Source: Pseudomonas sp. DY-1
Lineage (GTDB): Bacteria > Pseudomonadota > Gammaproteobacteria > Pseudomonadales > Pseudomonadaceae
Assembly: GCF_003626975.1 (NCBI RefSeq)
Contig: NZ_CP032616.1
Coordinates: 5,680,001 to 5,744,000, forward strand
Direction of reading: 5' to 3'
Length of the DNA: 64,000 nt
Part shown: positions 56,974-64,000 of the stretch, one piece after another
Layout: each line of letters opens with the position of its first letter
Numbering within the stretch: the stretch's first letter is position 1
Made by a program: the position numbers and the translations under genes
The notes under the pieces: model-generated
The model's input: the letters and a program-made list of their open reading frames with translations, nothing else
What the model was told of the DNA's origin: nothing
The model's database searches: none

Positions 56974-58509
56974 TTATCGGGAAATACCGTACTTGCGCAG
57001 CCGCTGCCCGATGGCAGTGTGGGAGGTACTCAGCCTGGTCGCCAACTGCCGCGTGGACGGGTAGACGGCATAGAGCTGTTGCAGCAGGTTCTTCTCGAAG
57101 CCTTGCACCGCGTCTTCCAGGCTGGTGACCTCCAGAGAATCGACCTGCTGGGGGCTGAGGGCGGTGCCGGCGAGCTCGAGGTCGTCGCAGTCGATCAGGT
57201 CGCCTTCGCTGACGGCGGCAGCGCGGAAGATCACGTTCTGCAACTGGCGCACGTTGCCCGACCAGCGATTGCCCAGCAGCACGGGGTAGGTGGTCGGGGC
57301 CAACTGGCAGGGCGGCCGCTGGATCTGCGCGCAGGCCTGGTCGAGGAAATGCCCGGCAAGCAGGAGGATGTCCTGGCCACGGTCGCGCAGGGGCGGGACG
57401 TCCAGGTTCAGCACGTTGAGGCGGTAGAACAGATCCTCACGGAAGCTGCCGGCGCCGACCATGGCCTCCAGGTCCCGGTGGGTGGCGCCGAGGACGCGGA
57501 CGTTCACATGCACTTCGCGGTCGCCGCCAACCCGGCGGAAGCAGCCATCGCTGAGAAAGCGCAACAGTTTGGCTTGCAGGTAGGGAGACATCTCGCCGAC
57601 TTCATCGAGGAACACCGTGCCGCCGTCGGCCATTTCCAATAGACCGGGCTTGCCGCCGCGCTGGGCGCCGGTAAAGGCGCCCGCCGAGTAACCGAAGAGT
57701 TCGCTTTCGGCCAGGCTTTCCGGCAGTGCCGCGCAGTTCAACGCCAGGAATGGCGCGTCGCGTCGCTCGCTCAGGGTGTGGCAGGCGCGGGCCACCAGTT
57801 CCTTGCCGGTGCCAGTCTCGCCGCGGATCAGCAGGTGCGCGTCCAGACCGGCGACCTTGCGCAGACGTGCCTTGAGCTGCTTCAGCGGCGGCGACTTGCC
57901 GAGCAGTGCTTCCATGCCTTCGCCGCCGTCATGGCGCAGAGAGGCCAGACGCTCGCCGATACGACTCGGTGGATAGAGGGTGAGCAGGCCCCCGGCCAGG
58001 TCACCCGGTCCGCCATCCGCGGCGCTGCTGATTGGTGTGGCGTCCAGCAGCAGTGCCTGTCCCTTGAAGGCCACTTCGCACATGGGCAGACGAAAGCCAC
58101 GGTCGATCAGGGTTTGCGCCAGCGCGGGATCATCGAACAGGTTCGACAGTGGCTCCCCGGCAGGCTCGCGACCGTAGAGGTTGGTCAGCGAGGGGTTGGC
58201 CAGCAGTACATGGCCGCTGTCGTCCACCGCCAGTACCGGGTCGCTGACGGCCGCCAGCAGGGCGTCGAGCTGCAGGCGGCGGCGCTGGCCGGGAAGGATG
58301 TCGACCACGGTCACCGCCTGCACGCCTTGTACGCCGTGCAGGGCTTCACGCAGTTCTTCCAGCACTTCCGGACCGAGGCTGGGGGCGTCGATGTACACGT
58401 TCGGCGGAATCATCTCCACCGCTTCCAGGTTGAGGTTGCGGCCACCGAGCAAGGCCAGGACTTCCTGGGTGATGCCGACGCGGTCGATGAAGGTGACGTG
58501 GATGCGCAT
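56974..58509 (-). CDS. gcsR: GcsR, TyrR-like sigma-54-dependent activator of glycine catabolism
   Basis: 511 residues: N-terminal ACT domain (~1-75), PAS domain (~80-180), AAA+ sigma-54 activator domain with Walker A GETGTGKE (230-237) and GAFTGA loop (277-282), then a TyrR-type helix-turn-helix (STRQLATRLSTSHTAIGQRL, near 480-499). In P. aeruginosa GcsR senses glycine and activates gcvH2-gcvP2-glyA2-sdaA-gcvT2. The same gene order, the sigma-54 promoter and the 18-bp palindromes are all here. Transcribed toward gcvH2 in the same direction, with the control region between. Confidence 0.93.
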   Translation of the reverse strand: MRIHVTFIDRVGITQEVLALLGGRNLNLEAVEMIPPNVYIDAPSLGPEVLEELREALHGVQGVQAVTVVDILPGQRRRLQLDALLAAVSDPVLAVDDSGHVLLANPSLTNLYGREPAGEPLSNLFDDPALAQTLIDRGFRLPMCEVAFKGQALLLDATPISSAADGGPGDLAGGLLTLYPPSRIGERLASLRHDGGEGMEALLGKSPPLKQLKARLRKVAGLDAHLLIRGETGTGKELVARACHTLSERRDAPFLALNCAALPESLAESELFGYSAGAFTGAQRGGKPGLLEMADGGTVFLDEVGEMSPYLQAKLLRFLSDGCFRRVGGDREVHVNVRVLGATHRDLEAMVGAGSFREDLFYRLNVLNLDVPPLRDRGQDILLLAGHFLDQACAQIQRPPCQLAPTTYPVLLGNRWSGNVRQLQNVIFRAAAVSEGDLIDCDDLELAGTALSPQQVDSLEVTSLEDAVQGFEKNLLQQLYAVYPSTRQLATRLSTSHTAIGQRLRKYGISR

Positions 58510-58531
58510 GGGAGGGTCGCCTGCGAATGGC

Positions 58532-59443
58532 TCAAGTTCTGCCCGTGCCGCTGGAGCACTGGGTCAGGTCTTCGAGGAAGGCATGGAGGATCGGTGGCAT
58601 CGCCCCGCGACGGGTGATCACGTCGAACGGCGATTCGAGTTGCGAATCGGTGATGGGCAAGCGGCGCATTTCGCCGGTGCGTACCCATTGTTCGGCGACA
58701 TGCATCGGCAGCAGGCCGAGGTAGGCGCCGGAAATGATCAGGATGGCCAGCGCCTCGATATTGTCCACAGTGGCCGCGGCCTTGCTCACGCCCAGTACGT
58801 CGAGATCGTACTGCTGCATGTAGCCGCGCACCACGATGCGGCTGGCGCCAATGGCCTTGCCCAGCTCGGCCCCTTCCAGCCCGGTCTCGAACAGTGGGTG
58901 GTGGCGCCCGCAATAAAGTCCCAGTGCCTCGTGGTAAAGCGGCGAGTAGTGGATGCCTGGGATGCGCACAGGGAAGTGACCGATGGCCAGGTGCAGGCGA
59001 TTGTCCAGGACCCGCTCTTCCAATTCGGCGGGTGTCCCGACGTAGACGCTCAGGTGCACGTCGTGCCCTCGGGAGACGAAACGCTGAGTGGCGCGGGGCA
59101 GGGGAGAGTCGCGGTCGGTGATGGTGCTGTCGATGATGCCGAGGTTGAGCTTGCCGCTGATGCGTTGCTTGAGCACATCGGCGTCCATGCAGAAGGTCTC
59201 CACCGCCGAAAGCAGCCGCTGGGTCGCCTCATGGATGGCCACGCCCTGTTCGGTCAGGCGGAAACCACTGCGGCCGCGCTGGCAGAGCTTGACCCCCAGT
59301 CGCGTCTCCAGGTGGTTCATCTGTTCGCTGATGGTGGACTGGCCTGCATTCAGTGCGGCCTGAGCGGCAGAGAAACCGCCGCATTTGACGATGGTGGCGA
59401 AGACCCTGAGCAGTTTCAGGTCCACATCATGCAACTGGATCAC
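58532..59443 (-). CDS. LysR-type transcriptional regulator of the guanidino-compound locus
   Basis: 303 residues, typical LTTR length. The HTH is in GGFSAAQAALNAGQSTISEQMNHLE (part), the remainder a periplasmic-binding-like effector domain. GTG start at 59443 after GGGAGG. Divergent from the ureohydrolase gene with a 154-bp intergenic region holding a T-N11-A palindrome, so it most likely controls that operon. The arrangement resembles P. aeruginosa gbuR-gbuA, but assignment as GbuR is by context only. It lies 22 bp upstream of gcsR on the same strand; functional linkage to it is doubtful. Confidence 0.85.
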   Translation of the reverse strand: MIQLHDVDLKLLRVFATIVKCGGFSAAQAALNAGQSTISEQMNHLETRLGVKLCQRGRSGFRLTEQGVAIHEATQRLLSAVETFCMDADVLKQRISGKLNLGIIDSTITDRDSPLPRATQRFVSRGHDVHLSVYVGTPAELEERVLDNRLHLAIGHFPVRIPGIHYSPLYHEALGLYCGRHHPLFETGLEGAELGKAIGASRIVVRGYMQQYDLDVLGVSKAAATVDNIEALAILIISGAYLGLLPMHVAEQWVRTGEMRRLPITDSQLESPFDVITRRGAMPPILHAFLEDLTQCSSGTGRT

Positions 59444-59496
59444 GCGAACCTCCCAGTCGATCGTTACTTCGGAATCAGCGATATGAGCATCTGATG

Positions 59497-59514
59497 TTTT
59501 GCATTTTTACAAAA
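59497..59514. promoter_or_regulatory. LysR-type box between the regulator and ureohydrolase genes
   Basis: TTTTG-N8-CAAAA inverted repeat containing a T-N11-A core, in an A/T-rich patch of an otherwise GC-rich region and about 54 bp from the LysR start. Confidence 0.55.
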
Positions 59515-59597
59515 TAATCCTGCGCCCATAGTGCCTGCAACGGCGAATTCCAAGCCGGTTCGCCGACCACTGAAAACAAGAAGCGAGGCGCACGACG

Positions 59598-60569
59598 ATG
59601 TCGAAGAATGCATATGAGTCCGGACGGTTGAACCTGCCTTTCGTAGGTCACTGTACGTTTGCCAAGTCCCCGATCTGCACCGATTGGGATGCCATCAACG
59701 CGGACGTCGCCGTGCTCGGTGCGCCCAATGACATGGGCACCCAGTGGCGCTCCGGGGCACGCTTCGGACCACGCAGCATTCGCGAAGCTTCCACGCTGTT
59801 TTCCTTTGGCCATTCCGGCGCCTACGACCATGAGGACGACGCCCTCTATCTCACCCAGGACCAGGTGACCATGGTGGATGTCGGCGATGCGGACATCGTC
59901 CACACCGACATGGCCTCCAGTAACGACAACATCGAATTCGCCGTACGCAAGATTCTCGAATCCGGTGCCATGCCGGTGGTGCTGGGTGGTGACCATTCGA
60001 TCCACGCCCCGGTGATCAAGGCCTTCGAGGGCCACGCCCCCATTCATATCGTGCATTTCGATGCGCACCTGGACTTCGTCGACGAGCGCCACGGTGTGCG
60101 CTACGGCCACGGCAACCCGCTGCGCCGCGCCTCCGAACTGGACCACATCGTCGGAATGACCCAGATGGGCATTCGCAACGTGTCTTCCTCCAACCGCGAT
60201 GACTACGACGCCGCCCGCGCCGCCGGCTCGCAGATTCTTTCGGTACGCGATGTACGGCGGCTGGGCACCGAAGGCGTCATGGCGAAGATCCCGGAAGGCC
60301 TGGACTACTACATCACCATCGACATCGACGGCTTCGACCCGTCCATCGCTCCCGGCACCGGCACGCCCAGCCACGGCGGCTTCCTCTACTACGAGGTGCT
60401 GGAAATCATCCAGGCGCTGGCCAAACGCAGCCAGGGCCGGGTCGTCGGCATCGACCTGGTGGAGGTTGCACCGGCCTATGACCCCACCGGCGCCACCTCG
60501 ATTCTCGCGGCGCAACTGCTGATGAACAGCATCGGCTTCATCTTCCACGAACGCGCCCGCAACCGCTGA
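59598..60569 (+). CDS. Ureohydrolase family protein, probable guanidinobutyrase (or agmatinase-like)
   Basis: 323 residues. Binuclear Mn motifs are intact: GGDHS (130-134), DAHLD (155-159) and DIDGFDP (242-248), plus NDMGTQWRSGARFGPRSIR (part) typical of agmatinase/guanidinobutyrase/guanidinopropionase enzymes. It hydrolyses a guanidino group to urea and an amine. Length matches P. aeruginosa GbuA (319) and the divergent LysR and downstream transporter resemble that locus, so guanidinobutyrase is favoured. Substrate cannot be fixed from motifs alone. 20 bp precede the aldehyde dehydrogenase gene. Confidence 0.87.
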   Translation: MSKNAYESGRLNLPFVGHCTFAKSPICTDWDAINADVAVLGAPNDMGTQWRSGARFGPRSIREASTLFSFGHSGAYDHEDDALYLTQDQVTMVDVGDADIVHTDMASSNDNIEFAVRKILESGAMPVVLGGDHSIHAPVIKAFEGHAPIHIVHFDAHLDFVDERHGVRYGHGNPLRRASELDHIVGMTQMGIRNVSSSNRDDYDAARAAGSQILSVRDVRRLGTEGVMAKIPEGLDYYITIDIDGFDPSIAPGTGTPSHGGFLYYEVLEIIQALAKRSQGRVVGIDLVEVAPAYDPTGATSILAAQLLMNSIGFIFHERARNR

Positions 60570-60589
60570 CAGGCCAGGAGGAACAGAGC

Positions 60590-62098
60590 GTGGACATCAA
60601 GGTAAAAGACTATCTGCAGCAGTTCGGCGTATCCGAAGCGACCCAGCGCTTCCTCGGCAAGACGCAGAAAATGTTCGTGGGCGGCGCCTGGCTGGAGCCT
60701 GCCGATGGCGCCAGTGCCGAGGTGATCGAGCCTTCCACCGGTGCAGTGCTCACCCGCATTCCCATGGGTGCGCCTGAGGACCTGGACCGTGCGGTGCAGG
60801 CCGCGCGTGCGCAATTCGACGGTGGCGCCTGGAGCCAGCTCAAGCCGCTGGAGCGTGAGCGCCTGCTGCATGGCCTGGCCGACCTGATCGAGGCCAATGC
60901 CGATGAGCTGGCAGAAATAGAATCCATTGACATGGGCAAGTCGGTCGCCCAGGCGCGGGCCGTGGATATCCAGGGCACCATCGACACCTTCCGCTACTTC
61001 GCCGGCTGGGCCAGCAAAATCCATGGCCGCACCGTCGAACCCTCGCTGCCGGGCAACTACCTGGCCTATACGCGCAAGGAGCCGGTGGGTGTGGTGGGCG
61101 TCATCGTGCCCTGGAACTTCCCGCTGCAGACCATGGCCTGGAAGCTTGGCGCGGCACTGGCGGTGGGTTGCACCGTGGTGGTAAAGCCGGCGGAGCTGAC
61201 CTCCCTTTCGGCCCTGCGTTTCGCCGAGCTGGTACAGGAAGCCGGCATCCCCGATGGCGTGGTGAATATCGTCACCGGTCGCGGCAGCGTGGTCGGAGCA
61301 GCCATGTCCTGCCATCCGGGAATCGACAAGCTGAGCTTCACCGGCTCGACCCCAGTCGGCTGCGGCGTGGGCAAGGCGGCCATGGACCAGATGAAGCGCC
61401 TGACCCTGGAGCTGGGCGGCAAGTCGCCGGTGATCGTCTTCGCCGACGCCGATATCAAGGCCGCGGCCCAGGCGGTGGCCAACGGGGTGTTCTTCAACTC
61501 CGGACAGGTCTGCGACGCGGGTACCCGTGCTTATGTCCATCGCAGCGTTTACGCCGAGTTCCTGCGCGAACTGGCCAGCTACACCGCAACGCTGAAGATC
61601 GCTCCCGGACTGGACCCGGACTGCTTCATCAGCCCGATGGTTTCGCGTCAGCAACAGCAGCGGGTGCTTGAGTACATCGAGGCCGGCAAGGCGGAAGGCG
61701 CGGAGCTGTATTACGGCGGCGAACCGGTCGAAGGCCCCGGCTATTTCGTCCAGCCAACCGTCTTCGCCAACTGCCGCAACGACATGCGCATCGTCCAGGA
61801 GGAAATCTTCGGCCCGGTGCTGGTCACTGCCGCCTTCGATACCGAGGAAGAAGCCCTGGCGCTGGCCAACGATTCGCTCTTCGGCCTGGCCGCGGCGCTC
61901 TACTCGAACGACCTCGGGCGGGTCCACAACCTGATCCCGCGCCTGCGTGCGGGCACCGTCTACGTCAACGCCCACAGCACCCTCGATCCCTCGATGCCCT
62001 TCGGCGGCTACAAGCAGTCGGGCTACGGCAAGGACCTCGGGTCGGAGCAACTGGAATACCTGCTGGAAACCAAAGCCGTGTGGATCACACTGCCCTGA
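60590..62098 (+). CDS. NAD(P)-dependent aldehyde dehydrogenase
   Basis: 502 residues. Catalytic Cys308 in FFNSGQVCDAG, general-base Glu in LELGGKSP, cofactor region VPWNFPLQTMAWK and FTGSTPVG, C-terminal PFGGYKQSGYGKDLG. The closest recognisable group is betaine/phenylacetaldehyde/aminoaldehyde dehydrogenases. GTG start at 60590 follows AGGAGG. Between a ureohydrolase and a GMC alcohol dehydrogenase, it could oxidise a guanidino- or amino-aldehyde to the acid that the ureohydrolase attacks. Confidence 0.93.
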   Translation: MDIKVKDYLQQFGVSEATQRFLGKTQKMFVGGAWLEPADGASAEVIEPSTGAVLTRIPMGAPEDLDRAVQAARAQFDGGAWSQLKPLERERLLHGLADLIEANADELAEIESIDMGKSVAQARAVDIQGTIDTFRYFAGWASKIHGRTVEPSLPGNYLAYTRKEPVGVVGVIVPWNFPLQTMAWKLGAALAVGCTVVVKPAELTSLSALRFAELVQEAGIPDGVVNIVTGRGSVVGAAMSCHPGIDKLSFTGSTPVGCGVGKAAMDQMKRLTLELGGKSPVIVFADADIKAAAQAVANGVFFNSGQVCDAGTRAYVHRSVYAEFLRELASYTATLKIAPGLDPDCFISPMVSRQQQQRVLEYIEAGKAEGAELYYGGEPVEGPGYFVQPTVFANCRNDMRIVQEEIFGPVLVTAAFDTEEEALALANDSLFGLAAALYSNDLGRVHNLIPRLRAGTVYVNAHSTLDPSMPFGGYKQSGYGKDLGSEQLEYLLETKAVWITLP

Positions 62099-62116
62099 GG
62101 AGCTGGGCGGAAGTAG

Positions 62117-62136
62117 CCGTCGCCTTCGGGCGACGG
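62117..62136 (+). other. Intercistronic hairpin after the aldehyde dehydrogenase gene
   Basis: Perfect stem CCGTCGCC-TTCG-GGCGACGG (UUCG tetraloop) without a T-run, 60 bp before the small membrane-protein gene; likely an mRNA-stability or attenuation element. Confidence 0.6.
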
Positions 62137-62196
62137 TCCTGATTGGCCGGGATGCATCGAATTTCAAGAACAAGAACCCATTGAGGTGATGCCCAG

Positions 62197-62370
62197 ATGA
62201 ACAGCCAACCCGATATCGAGCGTGCACAAGAGTTGGAAAGGCGCATACGCGTCTATGAGCAGTTGGAAGCAAGCAAGAAGTGGCCGGGGGCGTTGAACGC
62301 CGTCGACTACATCGCAACCATCCTGATGACGCTGGTCCTGGTCGTCGGCTTCTACCTCTGGGGGTACTGA
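62197..62370 (+). CDS. 57-residue single-pass membrane protein preceding the permease
   Basis: Sequence begins MNSQPDIERAQELERRIRVY, a charged amphipathic helix, followed by EQLEASKKWPGALNAVDY and one hydrophobic segment of about 20 residues (IATILMTLVLVVGFYLWGY) at the C-terminus. ATG at 62197 follows GAGGTG; stop is 3 bp before the permease ATG, so the two are almost certainly co-translated. A small accessory subunit of the NCS1 permease is the simplest idea. Too short for routine gene callers and easily missed. Confidence 0.72.
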   Translation: MNSQPDIERAQELERRIRVYEQLEASKKWPGALNAVDYIATILMTLVLVVGFYLWGY

Positions 62371-62373
62371 GCC

Positions 62374-63855
62374 ATGACCCACCACGATCCCGTCAATCAC
62401 AGCCTGGAAGCCGAGCGGGGCGATACGCCGCTCCTCCCCTCGGAACGCATGTGGGGCTTCTGGGAGTTCACCTACGCGAACTCCGCCCTGGCCATCGCCA
62501 CCTGGGCCTTCCTCATCGGTGGTGCCACGGCCCTGTTCGTCGGGCCGCAGCAGGGCATCGCCGCCATCGTCATCGGCAACATCCTCGGGGTGCTGCTGAC
62601 CACCTTCGCTACCTGCGTACCCTGCGGCAAGTACGGCACCGAGCAGTTCACCTTCCTGCGCAGCATGTTCGGCGGCAACGGCAGCCGGCTGGTCTACGTG
62701 CTGGCGGTGGTGTTCCTCACCATGGGCTGGCTGGCGGTCCTGGGGCTGATGTTCGGCCGCTCCATCGACGGCCTTGCCGGACTGGTGTCGGAGCACAAGA
62801 CCGATGCCAGTGGCTGGCTGGTCCTGGGCGCGGGGTTCTTCGCGGTGGTCCTCACCGGCTTCGTGGTCGCCAAGGGACCGACGTCGATCAAGGTGTTCAA
62901 CACCATCGTGGCGCCGGCTCTGGTGGTGATCATGGGCGTGATGTTCTACATGATCCTCAGCGAGCACGCGTTCTCCGAGCTGATGGCCATGCCCGCGCTG
63001 GACGCTCCCTTCGACGACAAGCGGGTGAACTTCATGATCGCCGTCGAGGTGAACATGGCCGCGGGCTTCTCCTGGTGGCCCTATGTGGGCAACCTGGCGC
63101 GCCTCTCGAAGAACCAGCGGACTTCGTACTGGCCGAACATCATCGGCATCTTCGCGGCCGCCGCCCTGGGTGAAGTGGTTGGCCTGCTGGCCGCCGCCGC
63201 CCTGGGAGACAGCGATCCCACGGTCTGGATGACCCGGATCGGTGGCCTGACCTTCGGCGTCATCGCCCTGGGCTTCGTAGCCTTCGCCAACGTCACCAGC
63301 ATGGTGAACATCCTCTACACCTCCATCGTCGGCCTGCGCCAGCTTGCCGGCCAGAAGCTGCGGGAATTCAGTTGGGAGTGGCTGGTGGTGCTGTTCTGCC
63401 TGGTGCCGGGGTTGATCGTGCTCTTTGCGCCGGGCATCTACGACGGCTTCTTCATCTTCCTGGTCTGGACCTCAGCCCTGAACAGCGCCCTGGCGGGCAT
63501 CGGCATCGCCGATTACTTCTTCCTCCGCCGCCAGCGCCTGAACCTGCGCCACCTCTACGCCAACGAAGCACATTCGCCATTCCACTTCTGGCGCGGTTTC
63601 AACCCCGCGGCCATCGTGGCGCTGGCCGCCGGCTTCGCCATCTATGTGGTGGTGTTCAACCCGCAGACCCTGGCCAATACCAATTTCTTCACCTTCGCCA
63701 CCGCTTCCCTGCCGTCCTGCCTGCTGGCCGGGCTGGTCCACTACGTGCTGACCCGCGTGCTGGCCACCCGCATGGGCTGGGGCGCCTACCCAAAGGGCAA
63801 CGAACGCAACACCGAGGCCCTGGGCCTCACCGCAAAGGGCTACAGCAATGAATAA
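62374..63855 (+). CDS. NCS1-family permease (cytosine/purine permease-like)
   Basis: 493 residues with about twelve TM helices; the start [20 protein letters not shown] and the segments [20 protein letters not shown] and [18 protein letters not shown] are NCS1-like. Likely a cation- or proton-coupled importer in the inner membrane. In context it probably imports the guanidino or amino-alcohol compound catabolised by the flanking enzymes. It overlaps the downstream GMC gene by eight bases, showing an operon. NCS1 substrates are usually nucleobases, hydantoins or related heterocycles, so substrate assignment is open. Confidence 0.88.
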   Translation: MTHHDPVNHSLEAERGDTPLLPSERMWGFWEFTYANSALAIATWAFLIGGATALFVGPQQGIAAIVIGNILGVLLTTFATCVPCGKYGTEQFTFLRSMFGGNGSRLVYVLAVVFLTMGWLAVLGLMFGRSIDGLAGLVSEHKTDASGWLVLGAGFFAVVLTGFVVAKGPTSIKVFNTIVAPALVVIMGVMFYMILSEHAFSELMAMPALDAPFDDKRVNFMIAVEVNMAAGFSWWPYVGNLARLSKNQRTSYWPNIIGIFAAAALGEVVGLLAAAALGDSDPTVWMTRIGGLTFGVIALGFVAFANVTSMVNILYTSIVGLRQLAGQKLREFSWEWLVVLFCLVPGLIVLFAPGIYDGFFIFLVWTSALNSALAGIGIADYFFLRRQRLNLRHLYANEAHSPFHFWRGFNPAAIVALAAGFAIYVVVFNPQTLANTNFFTFATASLPSCLLAGLVHYVLTRVLATRMGWGAYPKGNERNTEALGLTAKGYSNE

Positions 63856-64000
63856 GCGATACGACTACATCATCATCGGCGCCGGCTCGGCTGGCTGCGT
63901 CCTGGCCAACCGCCTGACCGAGGATGCCGGCACCTCCGTACTGGTCCTGGAGTTCGGCGGCAGCGATCGCAGTGTGCTGATCCAGATGCCCAGCGCGTTT
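63848..64000 (+). CDS. GMC-family oxidoreductase (choline dehydrogenase-like), 3'-truncated by the window
   Basis: Only the first 51 residues are present: [20 protein letters not shown] then [20 protein letters not shown], the FAD-binding beta-alpha-beta start of GMC alcohol dehydrogenases such as BetA. ATG overlaps the permease stop region by eight bases. Expected to oxidise an alcohol to the aldehyde used by the upstream aldehyde dehydrogenase. The substrate domain lies outside the window. Confidence 0.88.
   Translation, partial: MNKRYDYIIIGAGSAGCVLANRLTEDAGTSVLVLEFGGSDRSVLIQMPSAF

Overview
The window is about 64 kb of GC-rich chromosomal DNA from a Pseudomonas or very close relative. Supporting evidence: ttgABC/ttgR with a TtgR-type operator, a GcsR-controlled gcvH2-gcvP2-glyA2-sdaA-gcvT2 operon, fused cysNC, lhr, a second fusA, and many copies of the Pseudomonas inverted repeat that begins GTAGGAGCGAGCTTGCTCGC. 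I saw no rRNA, tRNA, insertion sequence, prophage or CRISPR array.

Layout. 1-11.4 kb: housekeeping and solitary genes (quinone oxidoreductase, ppnN, a methyltransferase, an unknown protein, the large helicase lhr, a Mut7-C RNase, a 1-Cys peroxiredoxin, a GYD protein). 11.4-33.5 kb: a catabolic-looking region, interrupted by fusA2. It holds an EthD protein, a luciferase-like flavin oxidoreductase, HsaA/HsaB-like two-component monooxygenase parts, a KstD-like flavoprotein, a KshB-like reductase, three SDRs, a FadD3-like CoA ligase, a LuxR-type regulator, cysD-cysNC, an SRPBCC protein, DUF1214-sulfotransferase, and a DHH-DHHA1 phosphoesterase. 33.5-35 kb: LapG-type protease and a small secreted protein. 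35.4-42 kb: TtgABC-like RND efflux pump with divergent ttgR. 42-46.7 kb: a three-gene type I secretion system without a visible substrate, then metR. 48-58.5 kb: lipA, gcvT2, sdaA, glyA2, gcvP2, gcvH2 and the activator gcsR. 58.5-64 kb: LysR regulator diverging from a guanidino-compound locus (ureohydrolase, aldehyde dehydrogenase, 57-residue membrane protein, NCS1 permease, GMC dehydrogenase running off the end).

Main discovery. Nine promoters in the 12-29 kb region carry the same 18-bp pseudo-palindrome, consensus CTAGTCC-N4-GGACGAT. Every copy points toward its gene and ends 61-85 bp before the start codon. In most cases a -10-like hexamer lies 21-22 bp downstream, which places the element near -43, as expected for a class II activator site. 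The members are the EthD gene, the luciferase-like oxidoreductase, both halves of the HsaAB-like monooxygenase (the reductase leading the kstD/SDR/kshB-like operon), SDR-fadD3, the luxR gene itself, cysD-cysNC, the SRPBCC gene, and DUF1214-sulfotransferase. This ties sulfate activation to PAPS and a PAPS-dependent sulfotransferase into one regulon with steroid-like ring-degradation enzymes. A DHH-DHHA1 phosphoesterase in the sulfotransferase transcription unit could recycle the by-product PAP. The substrate is unknown. No ring-cleavage dioxygenase or KshA oxygenase is in the window, so the pathway is incomplete here or differs from steroid catabolism.

The glycine operon shows the complete control logic expected from P. 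aeruginosa GcsR: a sigma-54 promoter upstream of gcvH2 and two 18-bp palindromes of 7-N4-7 form, 84 bp apart.
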